Below are positions 36,656 through 44,601 of a DNA stretch of 64,000 bases, piece by piece. The stretch comes from PLanc-01 sp034678485 (GTDB lineage Bacteria; Planctomycetota; Phycisphaerae; Sedimentisphaerales; Anaerobacaceae): assembly GCA_034678485.1 (NCBI GenBank), contig JAXDBU010000013.1, positions 50,851 through 114,850 of the forward strand. Reading direction: 5' to 3'. The first letter of the stretch is position 1, and each line of letters begins with the position of its first letter. Made by a program: the position numbers and the translations under genes. The notes under the pieces were generated by a model. The model did no database searches and was not told where the DNA came from. It saw only the letters and a list, made by a program, of their open reading frames with translations.

Positions 36656-38086
36656 TCAGGAATCCAGGCAGGTCCAACCGCCGCCGAGGGCTTTGTACAG
36701 ACGGATCAGATTGGAGGTCACTGTCCCGTTGCTCTCGGCCAGTTGGTTCTGGAACGACAGGAGGGACCGCTGAGCGTCCAGCACATTGCTGAAGTCGGTC
36801 AGTCCGGCCTCGTATTCATAGAGAGCCAGTTCTGCAGCGTGTTGGGCTGCATCGGCCGCTTCTTCGAGAGTCCGGCGTTTGTCCTGTTCGTTCACATAAG
36901 CGGCAATCGCGTTCTCCACCTCGTCCAGAGCGTTGAGAATCGCGGATTCGTACTGGATCAGGTACTGCTCCTGCAAGGCGTTCTGCTGCTCGATGTTCCA
37001 GCGGATCGCGCCGCCGTCGAAGATGGCCCACGTGACCTGCGGACCGCCGCTGATCATGGCAGAGGTGCCCGAAATGAGCGACAGCGCCTGTCCCCCGACG
37101 GACCCGGTCAGCGAGAATCTGGGGTACCGGTCCGCGGTGGCCTGGCCGATGCGAGCGGTCTGGGCCGCGAGTTCGCGTTCCGCTCTGCGGACGTCGGGTC
37201 GTTGACGCAGGGTGTCGGCAGGCACACCGACAGCGACCTCCTTGGTGCAGACCGGGATGGCCGCGGGCACAGCCAACTCCTCATGGAGCTTGCCCGGCTG
37301 TTCGCCCAGGAGCACGGCCAGGTTGTTCATGGCCTCATCCAAGCCAGCCTTCAAGTCTGGAATCTGGCTTCGTGTGCTTTCGAGGTTGTACTTGGCTTGG
37401 AACACCGCCAGCTCGTCGCTCAGTTGGGCTTGATACTGCCATTCCGTCAGTTGATAGGTCTGTTCCTGGGTCTCGATGCTCGCCTGGACTGCGGCCAATC
37501 GCGACTGGTAAGTCCGGATCTCGACGTAGTTCAGGGCCACCTCGGACAGCAGGCTCACGAGCGTGTCGTTCAGATCCTCCTGACTGGCCTGGAGGTCCGC
37601 ATCAGCAGCCTCAAGGGATCGACGGGAACCGCCGAACAGATCCAATTCCCAGCCGGCATCGAAGCCCAGATTGTGGCTTTCCGTGGTCTGGCCGGTACCC
37701 ATTTCCCCGCGGGAATGGCTCCAGGTATCCGAACCCGAGAGATTGACAGTCGGGAACAGGCCGGCCTTGGTCACGCCCCGCGCGGCGCGGGCTTGTCCCA
37801 CGCGGGCCCGGGCGTTCTTTAGATCCAGGTTCCCCGCGACGGCCCTTTCCATCAGGCTGGACAACTGCGGGTCGTCGAGCGTCTTCCACCACGATGCCAG
37901 CATGTTGGGGTCTGTCGGTTTGGCGACCAGGCCATCTTGGAGTTTGCCATGCCAGGCCGGCGATGTGGAAGACGTGGGCGGGACATAATCAGGTCCCACG
38001 GCACACCCCGCCAGGACCACCGCCGCCAGGAGCATCCACAACCACAGTATCCGCCCGCCCAAGACTGTCTTGTTCATCATGTTCAT
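36656..38086 (-). CDS. OprM/NodT-family outer-membrane efflux lipoprotein
   Basis: 476 residues. Lipoprotein signal with lipobox LAGC (LWMLLAAVVLAGC), then the family opening CAVGPDYVPP, and two TolC-type repeats of coiled-coil and beta-barrel segments (ERAVAGNLDLKNARARVGQA; LRQRPDVRRAERELAAQTAR; DFSNVLDAQRSLLSFQNQL). It forms the outer channel for the MacA-MacB pump encoded downstream. Its ATG overlaps the tetR stop (ATGA), so translation is coupled to the regulator. Confidence 0.93.
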   Translation of the reverse strand: MNMMNKTVLGGRILWLWMLLAAVVLAGCAVGPDYVPPTSSTSPAWHGKLQDGLVAKPTDPNMLASWWKTLDDPQLSSLMERAVAGNLDLKNARARVGQARAARGVTKAGLFPTVNLSGSDTWSHSRGEMGTGQTTESHNLGFDAGWELDLFGGSRRSLEAADADLQASQEDLNDTLVSLLSEVALNYVEIRTYQSRLAAVQASIETQEQTYQLTEWQYQAQLSDELAVFQAKYNLESTRSQIPDLKAGLDEAMNNLAVLLGEQPGKLHEELAVPAAIPVCTKEVAVGVPADTLRQRPDVRRAERELAAQTARIGQATADRYPRFSLTGSVGGQALSLISGTSAMISGGPQVTWAIFDGGAIRWNIEQQNALQEQYLIQYESAILNALDEVENAIAAYVNEQDKRRTLEEAADAAQHAAELALYEYEAGLTDFSNVLDAQRSLLSFQNQLAESNGTVTSNLIRLYKALGGGWTCLDS

Positions 38087-38796
38087 CGTTGCTTATGCCT
38101 CGAAACGCGTGTTTTCCGAGCCGGCTTGCGCCCGGTCTCTCGAATTCTCTGGGCTTCTTCGCGAATGCCGCGAGTCCCCGCCAGGCTGAATCGCGCAACG
38201 TGGTCGGCCAGTTCCGCGACGTCGAACTGCACAGGCGGGCCCGGATGCGGTCCGCCGCTCCCCATCCGGACCCTTCGCAGGTGCAACATCGGGCCGAAAC
38301 ACTGACCGATGATGCTCATCTCGCAGAAGTGAGCCTGCTGTTCGCCGACCTGATCCCCCAACAACTCCCGCACGATCGCCAGGGACTCCTGGTGCATCGG
38401 CTCCAGAGTCTCGTGGAGGATGTCGTTGAGGAGGCCCGTCGGGTTGGCCAGCTCCCTGTGCATGATCTCGACTTCATGGTTGTCGGGGTCCGCGGTCCGA
38501 TGCATGAGCGCCAGGATGTGGCCGCGAAGCCGCTCTTCGGGTGGGGCATCGGGCGGCACCCCGCCGTCGGGCGGGTGGGCCTGTATCGATTTCTCGAAGG
38601 CGTGCTTCCAGGCCTCGACGTAGAGATTCTCCTTGCTGCCGAAGTGGTAGTTCACGGCGGCGATGTTTGCCTGGGCCTTCTCGCAGATCTCCGCATGGGT
38701 GGCCTCCCAGAATCCCTTCTGGGCGAAGACCTCGACGGCCGCCGCCAGAAGACGCTGTCGCGTCTCCTGCGCGTCTTTTCTCTGCTTTCTGCTCAT
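38083..38796 (-). CDS. TetR/AcrR-family repressor of the efflux operon
   Basis: 237 residues. N-terminal TetR HTH (TRQRLLAAAVEVFAQKGF, ATHAEICEKAQANIAAVNYH, FGSKENLYVEAWKHAF), followed by a ligand-binding domain of the CerR/YbiH type (ADPDNHEVEIMHRELANPTG). The C-terminal tail is strongly basic. ATG 38796 has AAAGGACG upstream and begins MSRKQRKDAQ; the frame continues to 38859 through the operator, which is rejected. It is the first gene of the efflux operon and overlaps oprM, so it very likely autoregulates the whole operon through the palindrome at 38835-38863. Confidence 0.92.
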   Translation of the reverse strand: MSRKQRKDAQETRQRLLAAAVEVFAQKGFWEATHAEICEKAQANIAAVNYHFGSKENLYVEAWKHAFEKSIQAHPPDGGVPPDAPPEERLRGHILALMHRTADPDNHEVEIMHRELANPTGLLNDILHETLEPMHQESLAIVRELLGDQVGEQQAHFCEMSIIGQCFGPMLHLRRVRMGSGGPHPGPPVQFDVAELADHVARFSLAGTRGIREEAQRIRETGRKPARKTRVSRHKQR

Positions 38797-38834
38797 CCGT
38801 ACGTCCTTTCTCAGCACGTATTCTGTTGTATAAT

Positions 38835-38863
38835 TTAATTCGTCAATTGAATTTGTCAATTAA
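38835..38863. promoter_or_regulatory. Operator candidate of the TetR-like repressor
   Basis: An AT-rich 29-base imperfect palindrome with arms TTAATT/AATTAA and centre CAATTG, which also contains two 13-base direct repeats (AATTCGTCAATTG and AATTTGTCAATTA). On the minus strand each repeat includes a -35-like TTGAC[AG]. It lies 39 bases upstream of tetR in otherwise GC-rich DNA. Confidence 0.5.
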
Positions 38864-38919
38864 AAACAGGGAGACAAAATGCGGGAGGATCGTAACCTGT
38901 GGTGATTCAACAACTTGCA

Positions 38920-39867
38920 CTATCGAATAATTGCGGAGAGATCCAGATCGCGAACCTGGATCGCGGCGTCGAACGTGCCCGGGATCTCCCACCCGAGATT
39001 CATGTTCGCGACCGCGTAGTCGTGCAGGGATGCGTCCTTCAGATACCCCCTCTTCACCGCCTCCTGCAGGCCGCTTCGAATGAACGGCAGGAGGTCCGCC
39101 TGCACGGCAGTCCATCGACCGTCGCTCAGCGGAGCAATCCCCAGCAATCTCGCATCGAGGGTGTAGATGAACTTGCCTGTCGCATCGCCCTTGCCGGCGT
39201 CCCGGGCCATATAAGCGGGCGGAATGTCGTGCCGGCTGTCGAAGAACGGCACGCCGAACCAGAAGTAATCGCCGCGCTCCTGCGACGCCGGGGCGATGTT
39301 CTTGACGATGAAGAACATCTGGAACTGGGCTGCATGAAGTCCGGGATCGTACTGCCCCGGCGGGATGTGATTCACGCAGTGCAGAAGCCGCAGAGTGATC
39401 GCCAGTCGGACGCCATCCAGCTCGTCCAGCGGATAGAGCGTCGCCGCGTCCTGCTCGACGAGCAGATGCGGCCAGCTCTCCCCCGGTTTGCGGACGCTCG
39501 CGCCATATTCCGCCTTGCCGCGTATGTCGAGGATCAGATCGCGATTCGGAGAGCCGGGCCCTCCGACGACGACTCTCTTCCCTTGGTTCTCGTAGGACCG
39601 GTCGCCGGCCTCTCCTGAAACACAGGCAGCCTGGGCCAGACTGTATTTCGTCGCCCACTGGCACAGCCGCCAGGCGGGGACGTTGTTCGCGTCCCCGAGC
39701 GTCAGAACCGCCTCCACCGCACGTCCCCTGGAGGAATCGGGATAGCTCAGCAGAAAGCCCCGCCGGAACTGCATATCGGCAAACAGAGCCGTCCCGTCCG
39801 CTCCCCACGCCGCAGAGCCGGCCGACAGAATCGCAAGAACGAACAGATTACGCTGGGTAGAACTCAT
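38920..39867 (-). CDS. Secreted protein of unknown function
   Basis: 315 residues with a signal peptide (NLFVLAILSAGSAAWG). No family recognised. The body has features of an all-beta carbohydrate-associated protein: LILDIRGKAEYGASVRKPG, WPHLLVEQDAATLYPLDEL, GDYFWFGVPFFDSRHDIPP, NLGWEIPGTFDAAIQVRDLD. The last motif (GWEIPGTFDA) often ends planctomycete sugar-active secreted proteins, but this is an impression only. ATG 39867 is the second of two close starts (39879). Transcribed away from the tetR promoter region; a sulfatase gene lies upstream on the same strand, 150 bases off, across an inverted repeat. Confidence 0.7.
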   Translation of the reverse strand: MSSTQRNLFVLAILSAGSAAWGADGTALFADMQFRRGFLLSYPDSSRGRAVEAVLTLGDANNVPAWRLCQWATKYSLAQAACVSGEAGDRSYENQGKRVVVGGPGSPNRDLILDIRGKAEYGASVRKPGESWPHLLVEQDAATLYPLDELDGVRLAITLRLLHCVNHIPPGQYDPGLHAAQFQMFFIVKNIAPASQERGDYFWFGVPFFDSRHDIPPAYMARDAGKGDATGKFIYTLDARLLGIAPLSDGRWTAVQADLLPFIRSGLQEAVKRGYLKDASLHDYAVANMNLGWEIPGTFDAAIQVRDLDLSAIIR

Positions 39868-39893
39868 TTTTTCTCTCAACGGATCTATGGGTT

Positions 39894-39972
39894 GTCATGC
39901 TGAACGAAGTGAAGCATCTGGGCTGAGAAGTGGTATTCAGTAGCCAGATCCTTCGCTGCCGCTCAGGATGAC
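39894..39972. repeat. REP-like inverted repeat
   Basis: Two 27-28-base arms (39894-39920 and 39945-39972) that are imperfect reverse complements and match the widespread GTCATCCTGAGCG...AAGGATCTG-type intergenic element, separated by 24 bases. It could form a hairpin at the 3' end of the sulfatase transcript. Confidence 0.7.
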
Positions 39973-40017
39973 AATCATCAGGTGATGAGCGACAGGGCAC
40001 TCGGTGCGCCCGCACGA

Positions 40018-41499
40018 TCACGACGGTCCATCGAAGTACTTCTTCACAATCCAGTCCGGCTGCCATTGGTCCGGGACCCGCTTTCGACCCGTGAGATCCA
40101 CCGGTTCGGGAGGCCTGTTCCCGCTGGGCAGCACCAACGTGTCGCCGACTCTGGCCTGACACTGTCGCATCAATCCGAGCAGGCGTTGAACGTGCTGGGC
40201 ACATTCGGCCCGGCCGATCAGATTGGTCGTTTCATCTGGATCGTTTTGCAGATCGAACAACTGCATATGGCTGATCTTCGGGTAGCAGATCAGTTTCCAT
40301 CGCTCGTCCCGCACGGCTCGCTGGATATCGAGAAACGGCAGGAACACCGAGTCGCGGACCCGCTCTCTCTTGCCCTCCCACAGAGGCCGGAGGCTTTCGC
40401 CCTCCAGGTCGCGAGGAGCCGGAATGCCGATCACGTCGCACAGCGTCGGGAAGATGTCCAGCAGGTAAGTGAACGCCCGAGTCGATTGGCCCCGCGGGAT
40501 ACCGGGGCCGGAGAAGATCAGCGGGCAGCGCATGCTGTGCTCGTAAACGCTTTGCTTGCCCAACAGGCCGTGACTGCCCAGGGCCAGTCCCTGGTCGGCG
40601 GCGTAGATGATGACGGTGTCGTCCGCGTGGCCCGTCTGTTTCAATGTTTCGAGAATCCGGCCGATCTGGCCGTCGAGGTGTGTGATGGCTCCGTAGTATT
40701 CTGCGAGCTGATTGCGGATGACCGCCTCGGTCCGAGGCCAGGGCGCCAGATTCTCGTCGCGACCGCCTTTCATCATGCCATTGTCGAACGGATGCTGGGG
40801 CAGGAAGTTCGCGGGCACAGGGGGCAAGTCCCGATAGTACATTTTCCGAAAGGCCTCCGGCGGCATCCTCGGATCGTGCGGCACGGTGAAGGCCACATAG
40901 GCGAAGAACGGCTTCTCCGCGTCGTGATTCTCAAGGAACTCGATCGCTGCGTCGGCAAACAGCTCGCTGGAGAACTTCTCGCCCGTACGGGGTGCGGTCA
41001 GCTTTCCATCCGGGCCGAGGTCTCTGACCGGCACCTTGGTGTGGTCCGACATGCCGCCAAAGAAGACGTTCCGCCCCTGTTGAAAGGCCCGCAGCCAGGA
41101 AGTCTCGCCGTTGTGCCACTTGCCGGTGGCGAAGGTGACATAGCCGTGTTCGTGCAGCAGTTCCGGCAACAACTTCGCGTCTTTGAGGGAGGCCGTGTCG
41201 ATATGGAACCACGTTTTGCCGCTCATCAGCATGGCCCGGCTGGGCACGCAGACCGCGCCGCTGTTGCCGCCGAAGCAGTAGTTGCTCCGGAAGGCAAAGC
41301 CCGACGCCACCAGTTTGTCCAGGTTCGGAGTCCGGATGTGCGGATTCCCCAGACCGCCGATCGTGTCGGCCCGCTGGTCGTCGGCGAAGAGAAACAGGAT
41401 ATTGGGCTTGCCTCCAGGACCCGCTGCCGCCCTCGCCCTCTCGATGCAGGCGCCCGCACAGAATACCAGAAAGCGAATCAGGAAGTCGCGTCTATTCAT
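40018..41499 (-). CDS. Secreted type I sulfatase
   Basis: 493 residues. A Tat-like start (MNRRDFLIRFLVFCAGA) is followed by the sulfatase N-terminal metal motif (NILFLFADDQRADTIG) and the C-x-P-S-R motif with C84 (GAVCVPSRAMLMSG), the cysteine that is converted to formylglycine. Further family pieces: FATGKWHNGE, YVAFTVPHDPRMPP, IIYAADQGLALGSHGLLGK. It hydrolyses sulfate esters, probably on polysaccharides, after export. Maturation needs an FGE or anSME enzyme; the FGE-like domains in this window are not obvious candidates because they are fused to kinases. Near an esterase and a hexosaminidase, fitting glycan breakdown. Confidence 0.93.
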   Translation of the reverse strand: MNRRDFLIRFLVFCAGACIERARAAAGPGGKPNILFLFADDQRADTIGGLGNPHIRTPNLDKLVASGFAFRSNYCFGGNSGAVCVPSRAMLMSGKTWFHIDTASLKDAKLLPELLHEHGYVTFATGKWHNGETSWLRAFQQGRNVFFGGMSDHTKVPVRDLGPDGKLTAPRTGEKFSSELFADAAIEFLENHDAEKPFFAYVAFTVPHDPRMPPEAFRKMYYRDLPPVPANFLPQHPFDNGMMKGGRDENLAPWPRTEAVIRNQLAEYYGAITHLDGQIGRILETLKQTGHADDTVIIYAADQGLALGSHGLLGKQSVYEHSMRCPLIFSGPGIPRGQSTRAFTYLLDIFPTLCDVIGIPAPRDLEGESLRPLWEGKRERVRDSVFLPFLDIQRAVRDERWKLICYPKISHMQLFDLQNDPDETTNLIGRAECAQHVQRLLGLMRQCQARVGDTLVLPSGNRPPEPVDLTGRKRVPDQWQPDWIVKKYFDGPS

Positions 41500-41672
41500 A
41501 GGCCTTGTTCCCCGGTGCTTCTAAATGCCTTCGTCGGACCGCCAGTCATGCTATCACCTGCACTGCCCCCGTTCAAGTCGCGGCCCTCAATCAGCGTTAC
41601 CGTCCACCCTCCCGTTGCCTTTTATCTGTGAAGGCCGGTATAGAGAACGGCCGGATTCGAGAAGGTGTGCAT

Positions 41673-41891
41673 ATGAAAAAGACACTGCTGATTGCCATCG
41701 TCCTGACCGCCGCCCTTTCTGTGGGCGGCTGCATGGTTGCCTACGAAGAGTACGGCCCGCCACCACCCCGTCATGTCGTCTACGGTCCTCCCGCCCCGGT
41801 CGTCGAAGTGATCGAGGTCGCGCCTCCCCCGCCGCCGAGACCTTACTGGCACCATCATCCCCCCTATCACCGTCACCACCCGCGGTGGTAA
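41673..41891 (+). CDS. Small Pro/His-rich lipoprotein
   Basis: 72 residues. Lipoprotein leader MKKTLLIAIVLTAALSVGGC with a good lipobox, then a low-complexity Pro/Tyr/Val segment and a C terminus of eight His among Pro, Tyr and Trp (WHHHPPYHRHHPRW), suggestive of metal binding at the envelope. No family assignment. ATG 41673 lies seven bases after GAAGG; the long frame starting at 41505 is shadow. Stands alone between the sulfatase (divergent) and the esterase. Confidence 0.75.
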   Translation: MKKTLLIAIVLTAALSVGGCMVAYEEYGPPPPRHVVYGPPAPVVEVIEVAPPPPPRPYWHHHPPYHRHHPRW

Positions 41892-42031
41892 GGACGCGCC
41901 GCCCTTTGACGCTTTCCCCATGACGCGACATGCGATACAATCGGCGCGCCCCGAGGCAAAGGCGATAGCGGAATACCGCAGCCCAGGGGCCATCGATTGG
42001 AAACTGTATGTCCCGGAAGGAGAAGGCAACG

Positions 42032-44572
42032 ATGCCCAGAGGGCTCTTCATCGGTTGTGGTCTGGCGGTTCTGCTGGCGATATCGAATTCCTGCGCGTTC
42101 GGGCAGGCAGCAGGGGGCTCTCCGGAAGATACGTCGTTCTCACCCAAGTCCGGCCTGTTGCTGACGACGCGAGGCGAGCGAGGACGCGGGGGACCGCCGT
42201 CGTTCGGGGCCCGCAGCCAGGACGATCCGCTTCGCAGCGAGCTCGTGGACGGCACCCTCGCGGAGTTCCACCCACAGGAAGGCCAGACCGTGGAGGGAGC
42301 CCGCCCGCAGCAGTGGACGGCCGTTGACTTCGGTCCCGACGGCGCCGTCGCGGGACGCGGGTCCTATCTCTACGCACCGATCGTGTCGGATAGGCAGAAA
42401 GTGCTCATCCTGAACGCCTCCGGCCAGAGTACGACCTACGTAAACGGAGAGCCTCGCGGAGGGGACATCTATAACGCCGGTTATATGCACCTGCCCGTGC
42501 TCCTGCACGAGGGGACGAATTCCCTGTTCCTCAGAACCGGACGGGGCGCGATGAAGGTCCGGCTGTACGAGCCGCCCGCGCCGGTCTTCCTGCATCGCGA
42601 GGACCTCACCCTGCCCGATCTGGTGGTCGCAGAAGAGAGTGACGCCTGGGGCGCTGTGGTGGTCGTCAATGCGACGCCCGAGCCCGCGACGGGGTTCACG
42701 CTCGTTCTGCGAGCCCCGGGAGTGGGGGGCAAGGCCACGCCTGTCCCGGCGATCATCCCCTTGACCGTTCGCAAGGTGGGATTCCGCATTCAAGCGGAGG
42801 CTCCCGCCGGCGAGGGACGAATCGAAGGAACGCTCGAACTGCACGGACCCGACGGCGCCCTGTGTCACAGTATGCCGCTGAGTCTGGAGATCCGCCGGCC
42901 GGATCAGCACCGCAAGATCACGTTCGTGAGCGATATCGACGGCAGCGTGCAGTATTTCGCTCTCCGGCCCGCCGTGCCGGCGTCTCCGGACGACCCGGCG
43001 CCGGCCATCGTGCTGTCCTGCCACGGAGCGGGCGTCGATGCCGCCGGACAGGCTGCCTCTTACTCGCCGAAGACATGGTGTCACGTCGTCGCCCCGACGA
43101 ACCGTCGGCCCTACGGGTACGACTGGGAGGATTTCGGGCGGATGGACGCAATGGAGGTGCTCGCAACCGCCAAGCAGTCGCTCAGACACGATCCATCCCG
43201 CATCTACCTGACAGGTCATTCCATGGGCGGGCATGGAACCTGGCACCTGGGCGTCACTTATCCGGATTGCTTCGCCGCGATAGGACCCAGCGCCGGGTGG
43301 CTCTCCCGCTCCTCCTACGGTGGACCTCGCGGCGACAGGGAGGACGATTCCCCCATGGGACTCCTGCTGGCCCGTTGCCGCAAGGCGCAGGATACCGTCG
43401 CGCTCTCGGCCAATCTCAAGCAGCAGGGCGTCTACATCCTGCACGGCGGCGGCGACGACAACGTCCCCGCTCAGGAGGCTCGGACCATGACCGAGGTTCT
43501 CCAGGGATTCCATCACGACTGGACCTACCATGAGGAGCCCAACATGGGGCACTGGTGGGGCAACGCATATGACGATGGCGGGACCGCCTGCGTGGATTGG
43601 CCCCTCATGTTCGACTGGTTTGCACGTCACGCGCTGGCCCCCTCATCGACCGTCCGCGAGGTCGAGTTCGTCACCGCCAATCCGGGCGTATCGAGCCGCT
43701 GCCATTGGCTCACAATCGAAGGCCAGATCCGCCATCTGAACCTGAGCAAGGCGCATGTCCAGCTCTGGCCGAACAAGCGACTATTCAAAGGGACTACCGA
43801 GAACGTCGCGGTCCTGCGCCTGGACGTTTCGCCTCTGCTCGCGAAGGAGCCGGTCACCGTGGACCTCGACGGCCAGACCCTGGCCGACATCCCCTACCCG
43901 ACCGGCGCCGGCTCGCTGTGGTTCGCCCGGCGGAATGACCGCTGGCAGACCGTCGAGACACCGTCCGCACGGAGCAAGGGTCCCCGGCGATACGGCGCGA
44001 CCAAGGACGAACTGAAACACCGGTTCCTGTTCGTCTACGGCACTCAGGGGACTCCTGAAGAGAACGCCTGGTCCCTCGGCAAGGCGCGATACGACGCCGA
44101 GACCTTCTGGTATCGCGGGAATGGGTCCGTGGAGATCGTGCAGGACTCGGCCTTCTCGCCCTCGCGCTATCCGGATCGGACGGTCGTCCTCTACGGCAAT
44201 GCCGAGACGAACGGAGCCTGGACTACCCTGGTCGGCGACAGTCCCGTGCAGGTCCGTCGGGGCAAAGTGCAGGTGGGAGACCGCGCCTTCCGTGGCAACG
44301 ATCTCTCGGTCCTTTTCGTGCAGCCGCGACCCGACAGTGACGTCGCTTCCGTCGTGGTCATCGGCGGCAGCGGACCGGCCGGCATGAGGGCCGCCTATCC
44401 CGTGTCGCTCTTCGTGTCGTCTGTTCGCTATCCGGACTGCCTGGTCACTCGTCCCGGCGGAACTGACGCCCGAAGCTCGGAAAACGTGGCCGTTGGTTTC
44501 TTCGGATTGGACTGGTCCGTCGAGAATGGCGAGTTCGCATTCGAGACCGAGACGGAACCCGCGGCGCCATAA
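42032..44572 (+). CDS. Secreted alpha/beta-hydrolase (prolyl-oligopeptidase/CE1-like esterase)
   Basis: 846 residues with signal peptide (LFIGCGLAVLLAISNSCAFG). An N-terminal beta-sandwich region (VDFGPDGAVAGRGSYLYAPI, LILNASGQSTTYVNGEPRGG) precedes the hydrolase domain: IVLSCHGAGVDA oxyanion region, nucleophile elbow GHSMGGHG with S397, GGGDDNVPAQEA (acid) and EPNMGHWWGN (His). Similar planctomycete proteins are annotated as prolyl oligopeptidase-family or PHB-depolymerase-like esterases; substrate unknown, perhaps acylated polysaccharide. A C-terminal ~250-residue beta-rich part follows. ATG 42032 has AAGGAGAAGG six bases upstream; the ATG 24 bases earlier is rejected. Followed by a GH20 gene 29 bases on. 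Confidence 0.85.
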   Translation: MPRGLFIGCGLAVLLAISNSCAFGQAAGGSPEDTSFSPKSGLLLTTRGERGRGGPPSFGARSQDDPLRSELVDGTLAEFHPQEGQTVEGARPQQWTAVDFGPDGAVAGRGSYLYAPIVSDRQKVLILNASGQSTTYVNGEPRGGDIYNAGYMHLPVLLHEGTNSLFLRTGRGAMKVRLYEPPAPVFLHREDLTLPDLVVAEESDAWGAVVVVNATPEPATGFTLVLRAPGVGGKATPVPAIIPLTVRKVGFRIQAEAPAGEGRIEGTLELHGPDGALCHSMPLSLEIRRPDQHRKITFVSDIDGSVQYFALRPAVPASPDDPAPAIVLSCHGAGVDAAGQAASYSPKTWCHVVAPTNRRPYGYDWEDFGRMDAMEVLATAKQSLRHDPSRIYLTGHSMGGHGTWHLGVTYPDCFAAIGPSAGWLSRSSYGGPRGDREDDSPMGLLLARCRKAQDTVALSANLKQQGVYILHGGGDDNVPAQEARTMTEVLQGFHHDWTYHEEPNMGHWWGNAYDDGGTACVDWPLMFDWFARHALAPSSTVREVEFVTANPGVSSRCHWLTIEGQIRHLNLSKAHVQLWPNKRLFKGTTENVAVLRLDVSPLLAKEPVTVDLDGQTLADIPYPTGAGSLWFARRNDRWQTVETPSARSKGPRRYGATKDELKHRFLFVYGTQGTPEENAWSLGKARYDAETFWYRGNGSVEIVQDSAFSPSRYPDRTVVLYGNAETNGAWTTLVGDSPVQVRRGKVQVGDRAFRGNDLSVLFVQPRPDSDVASVVVIGGSGPAGMRAAYPVSLFVSSVRYPDCLVTRPGGTDARSSENVAVGFFGLDWSVENGEFAFETETEPAAP

Positions 44573-44601
44573 CATCTTTCGACAGTCCTTCGGAGCCGAC
44601 A

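Noticed and set aside
40018..41499. Kinase-fused FGE domains as the maturation enzyme of this sulfatase
   Set aside because: Both FGE-like domains are in large membrane proteins far from the sulfatase, and I cannot identify the catalytic cysteines; the link is not supported.
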